DNA of 36,172 nucleotides, from the NCBI GenBank assembly GCA_020635815.1, contig JACJZB010000011.1, positions 1-36,172 of the forward strand, read 5' to 3'. The notes below the pieces were generated by a model. The model had not been told where the DNA came from, searched no databases, and was given only the letters and a program-made list of their open reading frames with translations. This DNA is from Flavobacteriales bacterium (lineage in GTDB: Bacteria > Bacteroidota > Bacteroidia > Flavobacteriales_E > Vicingaceae). Positions 1 through 8,177 of this stretch are shown here, piece after piece (within the stretch, counting starts at the first letter, position 1; each line of letters starts with the position of its first letter). The translations under genes and the position numbers were made by a program.

Positions 1-1
1 A

Positions 2-964
2 AAGAAAAATTTTATTATTGCTGCCGGTGTACTTGGTTCTATTTTAGGATTAATTTTTACTCTTTTAATCTTTAATCGATTACAAATTACTCGCAAGCAA
101 AAATTGATTATTGAAGAACAAAAACTGATCGTTGAAGAAAAAAATACCGAAATACTTGATTCTATTAAGTATGCCAAAAGAATCCAATCTGCTATTCTAC
201 CTCCCGATAAATTAGTGAAAGAATACTTACCCGAATCGTTTGTCCTCTATAAACCAAAAGATATTGTTGCTGGTGATTTTTATTGGGTGGAGTCCTCCTC
301 TTCCGTCTCCTCCAAAGGAGGAGAGACTCCCTTCCCTTCGGGAAGGGCTGGGGATGGGATTGTTTTGTTCGCTGCTGCTGATTGCACTGGACACGGAGTT
401 CCAGGTGCAATGGTTTCTGTGGTTTGCAATAATGGATTAAATAGAGCAGTAAGAGAATATGGTTTAACTGACCCAGGCTTAATTCTTAATAAGACTAGAG
501 AAATTGTTATTGAAGAATTTGAAAAATCAGACGATGATGTGAAAGACGGAATGGACATTGCTTTATGTTCGCTTTCAGCTGTCAGTTCTAGTAACGGAGT
601 TTATCGAAAACTAAGTTATGCTGGAGCTAACAATCCTTTATGGATTATAAGAAACGGAGAAGTTCTAGAAACCAAAGCCGACAAACAACCTATTGGTAAA
701 CATACCGAGAACATCCCCTTTACCAACCATAGTTTTGAACTTCATAAAGGAGATAGTATTTATATTTTTTCCGATGGATATGTTGACCAGTTTGGTGGCG
801 AAAAGGGAAAAAAATTAAAAACTAAAGCATTTAAAGAACTTCTTTTAAGCATACAAAACAAAGACATGGAATCTCAAAAAACTATCTTAAATAATGCTTT
901 TGAAGAGTGGAAAGGGAACTTGAGTCAAATTGACGATGTTTGTATTATAGGCGTTAGAGTCTAA
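2..964 (+). CDS. SpoIIE-family protein phosphatase, 5'-truncated
   Basis: This is a PP2C-like serine/threonine phosphatase of the SpoIIE/RsbU type, cut at its 5' end by the window edge. The frame is open from base 2: a hydrophobic membrane segment (about bases 14-80), a charged coiled-coil-like linker (about 90-170), then the phosphatase domain. Visible motifs are AKRIQSAILP, the metal-binding GDFYW (271-285), AAADCTGHGVPGA (about 370-410), DGMDIALC and the late FSDGYVDQFGG. In Bacteroidota such domains usually sit behind periplasmic sensor or TPR regions, so the missing N-terminus is probably a sensor. It acts at the cytoplasmic face of the membrane, probably on a phosphorylated regulator (family inference). 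Oddity: a Ser/Gly/Pro-rich insert between GDFYWVE and the ADCTGHG strand is encoded by a palindromic repeat at 291-358. Confidence 0.9.
   Translation, partial: KKNFIIAAGVLGSILGLIFTLLIFNRLQITRKQKLIIEEQKLIVEEKNTEILDSIKYAKRIQSAILPPDKLVKEYLPESFVLYKPKDIVAGDFYWVESSSSVSSKGGETPFPSGRAGDGIVLFAAADCTGHGVPGAMVSVVCNNGLNRAVREYGLTDPGLILNKTREIVIEEFEKSDDDVKDGMDIALCSLSAVSSSNGVYRKLSYAGANNPLWIIRNGEVLETKADKQPIGKHTENIPFTNHSFELHKGDSIYIFSDGYVDQFGGEKGKKLKTKAFKELLLSIQNKDMESQKTILNNAFEEWKGNLSQIDDVCIIGVRV
291..358. repeat. Palindromic repeat element inserted in frame
   Basis: Two GC-rich hairpins stand back to back in an AT-rich gene. The first is TCTCCTCC/GGAGGAGA (306-313 and 317-324, loop AAA). The second is CCCTTCCC/GGGAAGGG (329-336 and 340-347, loop TTC). 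A GGGGATGGG tail follows. The stretch encodes a low-complexity insert (about SSSSVSSKGGETPFPSGRAGDG) where relatives I remember have only a few residues. From memory, similar CCCTTCGGGAAGGG elements are dispersed between genes in Bacteroidota; here the copy is read through as protein. Confidence 0.7.
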
Positions 965-988
965 TACAAACTATTCAGGTTCCTTTGT

Positions 989-1016
989 TAATAATGAAGA
1001 TATATCTTCATTATTA
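989..1016. terminator. 28-bp perfect palindrome downstream of the phosphatase gene
   Basis: Bases 989-1016 form a gapless perfect palindrome (14 bp per arm, centred on ATAT between 1002 and 1003), starting 24 bases after the phosphatase stop. As RNA it would fold into a long AU-rich hairpin followed by a weak U-rich tail (TTG). It could be a terminator for the upstream gene or a dimeric regulator site ahead of the peptidase gene. The sequence does not decide between these. Confidence 0.5.
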
Positions 1017-1085
1017 TTGATTAAAAACACACTAGAAAACCAATTATTCGATAAAAAAGTAAGTCATTAGCATAATACTTGTTGG

Positions 1086-1093
1086 TACATTTG
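1086..1093 (+). promoter_or_regulatory. Putative -7 box for the M28 peptidase gene
   Basis: TACATTTG matches the Bacteroidota -7 consensus TAnnTTTG and lies 16 bases before the ATG at 1110. No TTG is found at the usual -33 distance, so the promoter is only partly supported. Confidence 0.35.
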
Positions 1094-1109
1094 TTTAAAC
1101 AATTTATTT

Positions 1110-2468
1110 ATGACCAGATTTATTCCAATCCTTTTACTGTTTACTAGTTTAAACCTAAATGCTCAAAACGATTCAATTTTTGTTCGCCAGATATTTGATG
1201 AAGCATTAGAAAATGGGCAATCATTCGAAAATTTAAAAGTACTTTGCAAATCAATAGGTGCAAGAATTAGTGGTTCTAAACAAGCCGAAGATGCTATTCG
1301 TTGGGGCAGAAACTTGTTAAAATCGTATAATTTAGATACAGTTTATTTACAAGAAATTCAAATACCAAATTGGAAAAGAGGTAAAGCAGAAAAAGCTTGG
1401 GCAGAAAACTCCAAAGGAGAAAAACTACCCCTGAATATTCTGGCTTTAGGAGGATCTTCTTCTACCAATGGTTTATTAAAAGCAGAAATAGTTCAAGTAA
1501 AAAATGTTGACGAATTAAAAACTTTAAGTTCTGATAAAGTAAAAGGAAAAATAGTTTTTTTAACAGAAGCCTTTGATCAAAAACACATCAATACCTTTTC
1601 GGCTTATGGGCATTGCTACCCGTTAAGAGGAGATGCCCCAAATGAAGCTTCTAAACTAGGTGCAAAAGCCGTTATTATTCGTTCCTTAGCAACTCCAACC
1701 GACAACTTTCCACATACTGGGGTAACAGAGTTTGATGATGGTGTAAAAGCAATTCCATGTGCTGCAATGAGCACTCAAAATGCTGATGATTTGGTTAAAT
1801 GGTTAAGCAATGGAAAAGTAATGTTGAACATGGAATTGGATTGTAAAACACTACCAAACGTAACATCATATAATGTAATTGCTGAAATTAAAGGTATGGA
1901 CAATAAAATTATAACCATTGGAGGTCATTTAGACTCTTGGGATGTAGGCGAAGGTGCTCATGACGATGGTGCAGGAATAATGCACAATATTGAAGCCATC
2001 CGTATTTTAAAAACACTAAATTATAAACCAAACCATACGATCCGTTGTGTATTGTTTATGAATGAGGAAAATGGAAATTTTGGAGGAGAAACCTATGCTA
2101 AATTAGCTAAAGAAAACAACGAAGACCACATTTTAGCCATAGAAAGTGATAGAGGTGGTTTTTTACCCATGGGTTTTGATGTGCAAGGTACCAATGAACA
2201 ATTAGCTACAGTTAAACAATTTGAAACTATCTTATATCATTACGATTTATTAAAAATTAAAGAAGGTCATAGTGGCGTAGATATTGGTCCATTAAGAAAA
2301 TATTATCCCGAAATGATGCAAATGGGATTAGCCATAAACTCGCAACAATACTTCAACTATCACCATTCCGCAGCTGATGTATTTGAAACAGTAAATAAAC
2401 GTGAATTAGAGCTTGGTGCAGCATCAGTAGCCACCATGGTTTATTTAATGGATAAGGTTTTGAAATAA
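1110..2468 (+). CDS. Secreted M28-family metallopeptidase (carboxypeptidase Q-like)
   Basis: This is a zinc aminopeptidase/carboxypeptidase of family M28, exported by a Sec signal peptide (residues 1-18, ending NLNAQ). A PA-type protease-associated domain is inserted at about residues 100-230. The catalytic domain shows GGHLDSWD (H273), the bridging-metal Asp in AHDDGAG (D285), the Glu pair in NEENG (E319 catalytic, E320 metal), D347 in ESDRGG and a late His pair YHH (H418/H419). The full M28 ligand set is therefore visible. Length (452 aa) and layout fit the bacterial relatives of plasma glutamate carboxypeptidase. It probably trims peptides in the periplasm or outside the cell. It is a single-gene unit closed by the hairpin at 2477-2500, with no clear link to the polysaccharide genes. 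Confidence 0.93.
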   Translation: MTRFIPILLLFTSLNLNAQNDSIFVRQIFDEALENGQSFENLKVLCKSIGARISGSKQAEDAIRWGRNLLKSYNLDTVYLQEIQIPNWKRGKAEKAWAENSKGEKLPLNILALGGSSSTNGLLKAEIVQVKNVDELKTLSSDKVKGKIVFLTEAFDQKHINTFSAYGHCYPLRGDAPNEASKLGAKAVIIRSLATPTDNFPHTGVTEFDDGVKAIPCAAMSTQNADDLVKWLSNGKVMLNMELDCKTLPNVTSYNVIAEIKGMDNKIITIGGHLDSWDVGEGAHDDGAGIMHNIEAIRILKTLNYKPNHTIRCVLFMNEENGNFGGETYAKLAKENNEDHILAIESDRGGFLPMGFDVQGTNEQLATVKQFETILYHYDLLKIKEGHSGVDIGPLRKYYPEMMQMGLAINSQQYFNYHHSAADVFETVNKRELELGAASVATMVYLMDKVLK

Positions 2469-2476
2469 ATAAAAAA

Positions 2477-2500
2477 GTCTCGATAAATCGAGACTTTTTT
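2477..2500. terminator. Bidirectional terminator
   Basis: GTCTCGAT-AA-ATCGAGAC (2477-2494) is a perfect 8-bp stem flanked by A6 (2471-2476) and T6 (2495-2500). It can therefore end transcription from both sides. It lies between the convergent peptidase (plus) and T9SS protein (minus) genes, 9 bases after the peptidase stop. Confidence 0.9.
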
Positions 2501-2521
2501 ATTTCAATATTTATCAGAATA

Positions 2522-5500
2522 TTATTCTTTTACAATCTTCAAGCTTTTTATCATTTCATTTTTTGCATTCAGCAATTGAACAAAATAAATACCAGTTTGT
2601 AATTGCTTAAATTCTTTTGATTGGTAGGTGTTTGTACCTTTATTTACTACAATATTTTCTTGAACAACTGCTCCAAGAACATTTACAAATCTTATGGTAA
2701 ATTGTTCTTCTTTCTTTGAATTAATATCTAAGAATAAAGCCTCTTTTGCTGGATTAGGATAAATGCTAACATCTCCTTCATCCATTCTGTTTACCGCTAC
2801 TATATCTGAAAACGAATAAACGCCATCAAAATCAACTTGCTTTAATCTATAATAAACCACTTCATCATAAATCGTATTATCAACAAACTGGTAGTTTTTA
2901 ACCACATTTGAATTACCCGCTCCATCAACTTTCCCTAATTCATAGAAATTAACCATGTCAGTAGAATATTCAACAGAAAAATAATCGTTATTAACTTCTG
3001 TAGAGGTACTCCAATTTAATAAATTGAATGTATTATCAGAATTAACAGTAAAAGACATTAATTTAACTGGTAAAATAATACAAGCTGGACCACAATTTGA
3101 AGTAAACCTAAACGCCTGATTAGTTAATGTATAATTGGTAGGATAATTATATGCTGCACTTGTAACTGCGACTGTACCATTATAATTATGTAACCCCATT
3201 ATACCATCACCACCATTCCAAGTTGAACAAATCTCTTTATTTGCGATATGCATTTCTATGGTATTGGTAGTCTCAAATAATTTTAATTGACCTGTAAACA
3301 GAAGTGATGTACAGCTATAATATGGTATTTGATCAAATGTTATTACAAACCTTCTATTAGGTGCAGTTCCCAATGTTTGGTATCGAATTGTTCCTCCTAT
3401 TGCCGGGTTTATATCTTGCCATGGAAACATTATAGAATTACGAGGAGCATTGGTTGTATTAGGTATAGCTGCACTTATTGAATATGCAGAGTATGCTCCT
3501 GGAGAAGCATTCGCTGAAGGTAAATTACTTGCACAACTAATGGGATCAAAAATTAAGTATCCATTAGAGGAAACTAACCCTTGAGAAAATCCAAAACCAT
3601 CAAAACAAAAGGTAAAACCAAATGGAACGTAACTTGAACTAAACCTATCATCGATGGGTAATGCTATATTAGTTCCTGCATTTAAATCTGGAGCATAAGC
3701 AATCACACTTGATGTGTAATTTAAACCACATGATGGAGAGCTAGAACTCGTAACATTAATATTAAATGGTGTACAAGTTGGCGATGGATCAGTATCAATC
3801 ATAATGTAGTATGTTGTACCTCCAACCAAATTTACCCCACACAACGTCGGGTTTCCAGATGAGCTAGTAGCTTGTCCAACACATACAACACCTCCAGCAC
3901 TTGGACATCTATCTGTTACAAAAATTCCTGTATACGAAAGTGTTCCTGTTAAGGTAATATCTATTGTTTGATTTGCTGCAGGAGTATATGCATACAAGAA
4001 ATCTTCTCCATCTTGATATGCACTAGCACACCCTTGAGAGGCTGTATAACTATTTACTCGACAACAAGTGGTTTGACCAGAATTAGTAAAAGGCAAACTA
4101 GCAATGGTTGTTGCACTACCACAATTACTTGGTGCTCCAGCTGGAGCAGGCTCATAAGCACAAATATCAAATGGTCCAAAAGAACCTCCACCATACTCCC
4201 AAACTCTAACATAAACTACCGTTCCAGTTGCCAATTTTGCGTTTTGCGCACAATCACCAGGCACAGTACATGATGCTCCTGTTCTACAAATCATTGGCAT
4301 AGAACCATTTTGACTATCATCATCATCACATTCTACTAAGGCGGTAAGATTATTACAACTAGGACCTGTATACCAAGCCATTCCAAAATCTGTTGGTCCA
4401 CCATTAGGTGATAAATCAATAATTAAACCTCCCGCAGGAACAGTTACCTTAAACCATACATCAGGACCTAAAGAACTACAACCAGGTGCAGGCATTCCTG
4501 TAGAAATTGTTGAAGTTGTTCCTAAATCAGCTGATTGAAAAGCACAAGAACCAATGTTCACATTTAAATCGATAGCACCACAAGGCTCATCATTACTTGG
4601 TGGTGGTGGCGGTGTTCCAATACATAAATTAAATGTTGTATTTTGACCACCTGTTGATGTGTAAGTATAAACTCTTACATAATAGGTAACACCAATAGTA
4701 AATCCACTAAATTGACTAGAATTTGGATCACTACAACCTACACTACTTAAAGCACCACAAGCACCAGAAAAAATTTCATGAACCATATCCGTAACCGAAC
4801 CAGAGACATTTAAAACATCAAAATTATGTACTGTACTTGTAGCCACAAATTTATACCAAACATCATCATCCGCGCCACTTCCAGCACAAGCAGCTATTCC
4901 AGAATTACCTGCACAACTAACTGTTCCTGCACTAACTGTTCCGCAAGCTAAATCCGCATTAACTGTTACTAATGTAGCATTACATGGATCATCATTTGCT
5001 GGAGATGACACTGTTGTTGTTACCAAAACACTTGCAGAATTTGCAGAAGAACCACTTGCAGTACAAGTAATTACTCTTCTAAAGTATGTATTAGCTGAAA
5101 TAGAAGTTACATGTGTAATACCAGTTGCTCCACTTATATTCGTCCATGGCCCTCCAGCTGCAGGAGCAGATTGCCATTGATACGTTAAACCACATCCTGT
5201 GCTAGAACCTGTTACTGATAGCGTAGTTGACAATGCAGCACAAGAGGTTATTGATGATGGTGAAGCTGCAGCAGAACCAGCAGTTGGTGCTCCAGCACAA
5301 CCAACTGGGGGAGTCCAAGTAAATATACCAGAAGGATTTCTTGATGCTGTGGTGTTGCAACCCATCAAGTCAGAATTCGCAGCTCCAGCAGTAGATGCTA
5401 TCCAGTTAGCATTATTTGCTTTTGTTCTATTGTTAAAATCAGCATTTGAGGCACCTCTTAAGCCAACTTGAAATCCTGAGTTAGAAGTTAATGCTGAGTT

Positions 5501-6013
5501 AGTTACCCAATACATCTCAATCACATTGGTTGTTTCATATAACTTAATTTGAAATGTAAAATCGCCTCCATCCCAATATTCACCATAGTTTTTCCATTCA
5601 ACAGTAAAAACTCTGTTTGGACTAGTTCCAGTCATTTTTGACCTCAAAGACGAACCTGCTGCTACTCCTTCTAAATCTGCTGCACACACCGAGATAACAT
5701 TATTTGAAGTACCAGAACTTAATGGAGTATAAGAATTCGATAAAGCATTCCCCATAACAATAAAACCATCATTAGAAATACTAATTGTTGTATAATTGGT
5801 ACAGTTATATTCAAAAGTAAAGCCTAAAGGTACCGCTGTATAAACACCATAATCAGTAGTACCTGAAGTATGTGTTGTATATGTTGCTGTTAATAACGTT
5901 GGACTACCCGCAGCTTGAGCAAAAGTATAACTTGTAACAGATTGTGCAGAAATTATGTTATGAGAAAACATAAAACAAATAATCAATGCAATAAAAAGTA
6001 TAGATTTCTTCAT
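2522..6013 (-). CDS. T9SS-sorted multidomain adhesin-like surface protein
   Basis: This is a 1163-aa exported protein. A signal peptide (1-23, ending NIISAQ) is followed by a beta-sandwich region (about 30-235, with a GFTFEYNC strand), an Ig-like domain (about 240-335), and three Cys-containing modules resembling bacterial pre-peptidase C-terminal domains (about 340-760; they recur around a SNDEPC/ANDDPC start and YYxRV strands). A second copy of the N-terminal-type sandwich (about 765-995, GFTFCFDGFGF) comes next, then an FN3-like stretch (about 1000-1080) and a T9SS type A sorting domain (IYPNPA near 1085 to the C-terminus). It is likely passed through the outer membrane by the T9SS and attached to the surface. 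No catalytic motif is seen, so an adhesive or structural role is inferred. It starts 8 bases after the small gene upstream, implying one transcript that ends at 2477-2500. Confidence 0.9.
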   Translation of the reverse strand: MKKSILFIALIICFMFSHNIISAQSVTSYTFAQAAGSPTLLTATYTTHTSGTTDYGVYTAVPLGFTFEYNCTNYTTISISNDGFIVMGNALSNSYTPLSSGTSNNVISVCAADLEGVAAGSSLRSKMTGTSPNRVFTVEWKNYGEYWDGGDFTFQIKLYETTNVIEMYWVTNSALTSNSGFQVGLRGASNADFNNRTKANNANWIASTAGAANSDLMGCNTTASRNPSGIFTWTPPVGCAGAPTAGSAAASPSSITSCAALSTTLSVTGSSTGCGLTYQWQSAPAAGGPWTNISGATGITHVTSISANTYFRRVITCTASGSSANSASVLVTTTVSSPANDDPCNATLVTVNADLACGTVSAGTVSCAGNSGIAACAGSGADDDVWYKFVATSTVHNFDVLNVSGSVTDMVHEIFSGACGALSSVGCSDPNSSQFSGFTIGVTYYVRVYTYTSTGGQNTTFNLCIGTPPPPPSNDEPCGAIDLNVNIGSCAFQSADLGTTSTISTGMPAPGCSSLGPDVWFKVTVPAGGLIIDLSPNGGPTDFGMAWYTGPSCNNLTALVECDDDDSQNGSMPMICRTGASCTVPGDCAQNAKLATGTVVYVRVWEYGGGSFGPFDICAYEPAPAGAPSNCGSATTIASLPFTNSGQTTCCRVNSYTASQGCASAYQDGEDFLYAYTPAANQTIDITLTGTLSYTGIFVTDRCPSAGGVVCVGQATSSSGNPTLCGVNLVGGTTYYIMIDTDPSPTCTPFNINVTSSSSPSCGLNYTSSVIAYAPDLNAGTNIALPIDDRFSSSYVPFGFTFCFDGFGFSQGLVSSNGYLIFDPISCASNLPSANASPGAYSAYSISAAIPNTTNAPRNSIMFPWQDINPAIGGTIRYQTLGTAPNRRFVITFDQIPYYSCTSLLFTGQLKLFETTNTIEMHIANKEICSTWNGGDGIMGLHNYNGTVAVTSAAYNYPTNYTLTNQAFRFTSNCGPACIILPVKLMSFTVNSDNTFNLLNWSTSTEVNNDYFSVEYSTDMVNFYELGKVDGAGNSNVVKNYQFVDNTIYDEVVYYRLKQVDFDGVYSFSDIVAVNRMDEGDVSIYPNPAKEALFLDINSKKEEQFTIRFVNVLGAVVQENIVVNKGTNTYQSKEFKQLQTGIYFVQLLNAKNEMIKSLKIVKE

Positions 6014-6021
6014 ATCTAGTG

Positions 6022-6390
6022 TTATTTCAAAATTTCGTTTTTACAGTCATTATTTAATATCGAGTCGTCTTTTCTAAACAACATTAATGTCGGAAATTGA
6101 CCTAAAAGTAAATCTCTTAAAACATCATAGCTTTTAAATTCATTATTTCTTACAGTAATCCCAATAACCTGTTGTGTTTCGCAAACTGCATAAATTCTTG
6201 AGCCAACAATTGTCTTTGTATAGTCTAACACATCCAAAAACATTTTTTTTTCAGAATTTCCAATACCAATGATATAATTTGATGTTTTAATAGCACCTAT
6301 AGCACTCTCAGTACGGTTGTTATTTACAACTTGAGCTTTAGCAAAGAAGTTAAATAAAAACAAAGAGACAAAAAGGATAAAATACTTCAT
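6022..6390 (-). CDS. Small exported protein of unknown function
   Basis: A 122-aa protein using the ATG at 6390, which puts a clear signal peptide (MKYFILFVSLFLFNFFAKAQ) at the N-terminus. An upstream in-frame extension to 6447 would bury that peptide and is not preferred. The mature part (about 102 aa) is mixed alpha/beta in character, with two Cys residues. I recognise no family. It lies 8 bases upstream of the large T9SS-sorted protein, so the two are probably co-transcribed. It may be an accessory of that surface protein (inference from position only). Confidence 0.7.
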   Translation of the reverse strand: MKYFILFVSLFLFNFFAKAQVVNNNRTESAIGAIKTSNYIIGIGNSEKKMFLDVLDYTKTIVGSRIYAVCETQQVIGITVRNNEFKSYDVLRDLLLGQFPTLMLFRKDDSILNNDCKNEILK

Positions 6391-6638
6391 AAATAAACAG
6401 TTTAAATCTATTGTTGTTTGACGTAATTTAACAGTTTGGAGTTGCATTTATAAATTTTTAACAATATTTGTTATAAAACAAACAATTAAACACGTTTCAC
6501 ACCCTAAATTTAAAAAAAATTTTAAGCCAAACATCGTTTGTTTATAACTATTCGACAAAGAACAATATTTTGGAGATAAGACTTTAATCAAAATATGACG
6601 AGAATCATATTATACTTGTCTACTGTACTCTAGTATTT

Positions 6639-7406
6639 TTATAGTTGTTGATATACTTTATTAACCAACTCCTCTTGTTTAGGATAGTTAATTAATATAC
6701 CACGAGTCGCCCCTGTATACACAAACATACTTCCTGCCGCAACTGCAGAAGCTCCAGCTTGAATAGCTGGCAAGAAATCGTTTATTGATGAAGCTCCACC
6801 ACATACTACAATGGGTAAGTTTGTTTTGGAAGAAACTTGATTAATTAAGGCTAAATCATATCCAGAATAAGTTCCATCTTTATCAATAGAGTTAATAAAA
6901 AATTCTCCTACTCCTGCTTCTTCTAATTTATTAACAAAGTCATCAATGGAGTAGTTTATTTTTGTTGAACCAGAAATTTTATAGGCGTTTAATTTTCCAA
7001 AAATATTTTTCTTCACATCAATTGAAGCAATAATACTTTGCGAACCAAAAATTTTTGCGGCTTCAGTTACTAAAGCAATATTATCTTCTAAAACTGAGTT
7101 TAAAACCACCTTCTCAATACCCAATTTAAATAATTTTTCAATTTGGTTAAGGTTTTTCACTCCTCCACCATAAGCAAAAGGCATAAACGCTTCACTAGCA
7201 ATTTCTTCTATTTTAGTATAATTGGGTTCTCTTTTCTCTTTACTTGCTGTAATGTCAAGTATCACTATTTCGTCAACTTCTTTTTCGTTAAAAATTTTAA
7301 CAGCATTAATCGGGTCGCCAATATAGGTCGGATTTTTAAACCGAATGGTTTTTACCAACTTTTCGTTTTGGAGGGTTAAAACAGGTATTACACGTATTCT
7401 TCTCAT
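6639..7406 (-). CDS. hisF: HisF-like cyclase/ammonia-channel subunit for sugar amidation (WbuZ type)
   Basis: A 255-aa (beta/alpha)8 barrel of the HisF family. In histidine synthesis HisF makes imidazole glycerol phosphate using ammonia from HisH. Here the first catalytic acid of that reaction (Asp11 in Thermotoga HisF, in CLDV) is replaced by Thr11 (VLTLQN), while Asp130 (ASIDVK), the phosphate-site AYGGG (78-82) and SIDKDGT (173-179) remain. The segment KNPTYIGDPINAVKIFNEKE is typical, from memory, of the glycosyl-amidation branch (WbuZ/HisF2). No other his genes are nearby, and hisH sits directly upstream with a 58-base gap. Inferred role: receive ammonia from HisH and deliver it to the N-acetyl sugar amidotransferase encoded at 24046-25188. 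Confidence 0.85.
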   Translation of the reverse strand: MRRIRVIPVLTLQNEKLVKTIRFKNPTYIGDPINAVKIFNEKEVDEIVILDITASKEKREPNYTKIEEIASEAFMPFAYGGGVKNLNQIEKLFKLGIEKVVLNSVLEDNIALVTEAAKIFGSQSIIASIDVKKNIFGKLNAYKISGSTKINYSIDDFVNKLEEAGVGEFFINSIDKDGTYSGYDLALINQVSSKTNLPIVVCGGASSINDFLPAIQAGASAVAAGSMFVYTGATRGILINYPKQEELVNKVYQQL

Positions 7407-7446
7407 AAAAAAAGTTTAGAAGTTTATGAGGTTATGAGGTTATGAG
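7402..7446 (-). repeat. Short tandem repeats and hairpin over the hisF start
   Basis: The 58-base hisH-hisF spacer has two exact tandem copies of GTTATGAG (7431-7438, 7439-7446) plus a variant GTTTATGAG (7422-7430). CTCATAAA (7402-7409) pairs with TTTATGAG (7423-7430), so on the minus-strand RNA the hisF ATG (7404-7406) would lie inside an 8-bp stem. The neighbouring repeats offer near-identical alternative partners. Confidence 0.45.
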
Positions 7447-7464
7447 TTTGGTTTGGTATCATTT

Positions 7465-8079
7465 TCAAATTGACATAAAATTCTCCAGCAACCTCATCCC
7501 AAACTTATGGCTTTTTTCAGGATGAAATTGTACCCCAAAAATATTTTCTTTTTCTACTGCCGAAGTAAATTCATAACCATAACTTGTATTGGTTAAAACA
7601 TTCATTTCATCGTTACACTTCATGTGGTAAGAATGTACAAAATAAAATCTTGCATCATTATCTAGTCCTTCTAGCAACTTAGATTCTTTTTTTATGTTGA
7701 TTTCGTTCCAGCTCATGTGAGGAATTTTCAAGTTTTCAGAAAGCTTCGATTTATCAAATTTCACCACATCCATATCTATCCAACCCAACCCTTTTTCATT
7801 TCCTTCTTCGCTTCCATTACCTAACAATTGTGCACCTAAACAAATACCCAATAAAGGAGTTTTTTCATCAACTACTTTTTTATTAAGCACATCCACCAAA
7901 CCTGATTGTTTTAAATTCATCATACCGTAATCAAAATGACCAACTCCTGGTAAAATCAACTTTTCGGCTGTTTCAATTTCAGAAGGTTTTGAGCTAATAC
8001 ACGATTTAACACCAATCCTCTTCAGCATATTCTGAATTGATTTGATGTTTCCAGCATTGTAATCGATGATTGTAATCAT
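7465..8079 (-). CDS. hisH: HisH-like glutamine amidotransferase for sugar amidation
   Basis: A class I (triad) glutamine amidotransferase that hydrolyses glutamine to give ammonia to its HisF partner. The 204-aa length is normal for HisH. Catalytic residues are visible: Cys80 in LGICLGAQ, and His186 and Glu188 in VQFHPEKS; the oxyanion-side LPGVGHFD motif is at 43-50. The ATG at 8079 is chosen over a TTG at 8088 because it gives the typical start MITIIDYNAGN. It is transcribed with hisF from the divergent region shared with the sulfotransferase gene. Because the partner HisF lacks Asp11 and no histidine genes are present, the ammonia is expected to feed a sugar amidotransferase (WbpG/PseA type) rather than histidine synthesis. 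Confidence 0.88.
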   Translation of the reverse strand: MITIIDYNAGNIKSIQNMLKRIGVKSCISSKPSEIETAEKLILPGVGHFDYGMMNLKQSGLVDVLNKKVVDEKTPLLGICLGAQLLGNGSEEGNEKGLGWIDMDVVKFDKSKLSENLKIPHMSWNEINIKKESKLLEGLDNDARFYFVHSYHMKCNDEMNVLTNTSYGYEFTSAVEKENIFGVQFHPEKSHKFGMRLLENFMSI

Positions 8080-8097
8080 GTATATCAATAATTACGA

Positions 8098-8105
8098 CAA
8101 ATATA
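8098..8105 (-). promoter_or_regulatory. Putative -7 box for hisH-hisF
   Basis: On the minus strand this reads TATATTTG, a match to TAnnTTTG, 18 bases ahead of the hisH ATG. No properly spaced TTG is seen, so support is partial. Confidence 0.3.
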
Positions 8106-8118
8106 AGTAATCTTCAAT

Positions 8119-8150
8119 TTGTAATATTGAATTATAAAAAGCTAACTTTG
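8119..8150 (+). promoter_or_regulatory. Bacteroidota-type promoter for the sulfotransferase gene
   Basis: TTG (8119-8121), a 21-base spacer, then TAACTTTG (8143-8150) match the TTG-N19-21-TAnnTTTG pattern. The predicted transcription start is about 20 bases before the ATG at 8178. Confidence 0.55.
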
Positions 8151-8177
8151 AAATGTATCAAGATGTAAAAATAAAAG

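Noticed and set aside
192..558. Additional ORFs on both strands over the phosphatase insert
   Set aside because: They exist because the GC-rich palindrome lacks stops in several frames; they are unlike known proteins and shadow the intact phosphatase frame.
3968..5471. Plus-strand ORFs (3968-4273 and 5199-5471) inside the minus-strand T9SS gene
   Set aside because: They are antisense to low-complexity Ser/Thr/Ala-rich coding sequence, show no recognisable domain and have no start context; the minus-strand protein explains the region fully.
6391..6638. Possible gene or RNA in the gap between the small secreted gene and hisF
   Set aside because: The 248 bases are AT-rich with no credible ORF, no strong hairpin and no full promoter match; I see nothing I can support there.
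6639..8079. Histidine biosynthesis operon fragment
   Set aside because: Only hisH and hisF are present, HisF lacks Asp11 and resembles the glycosyl-amidation branch, and a matching amidotransferase is in the same locus.
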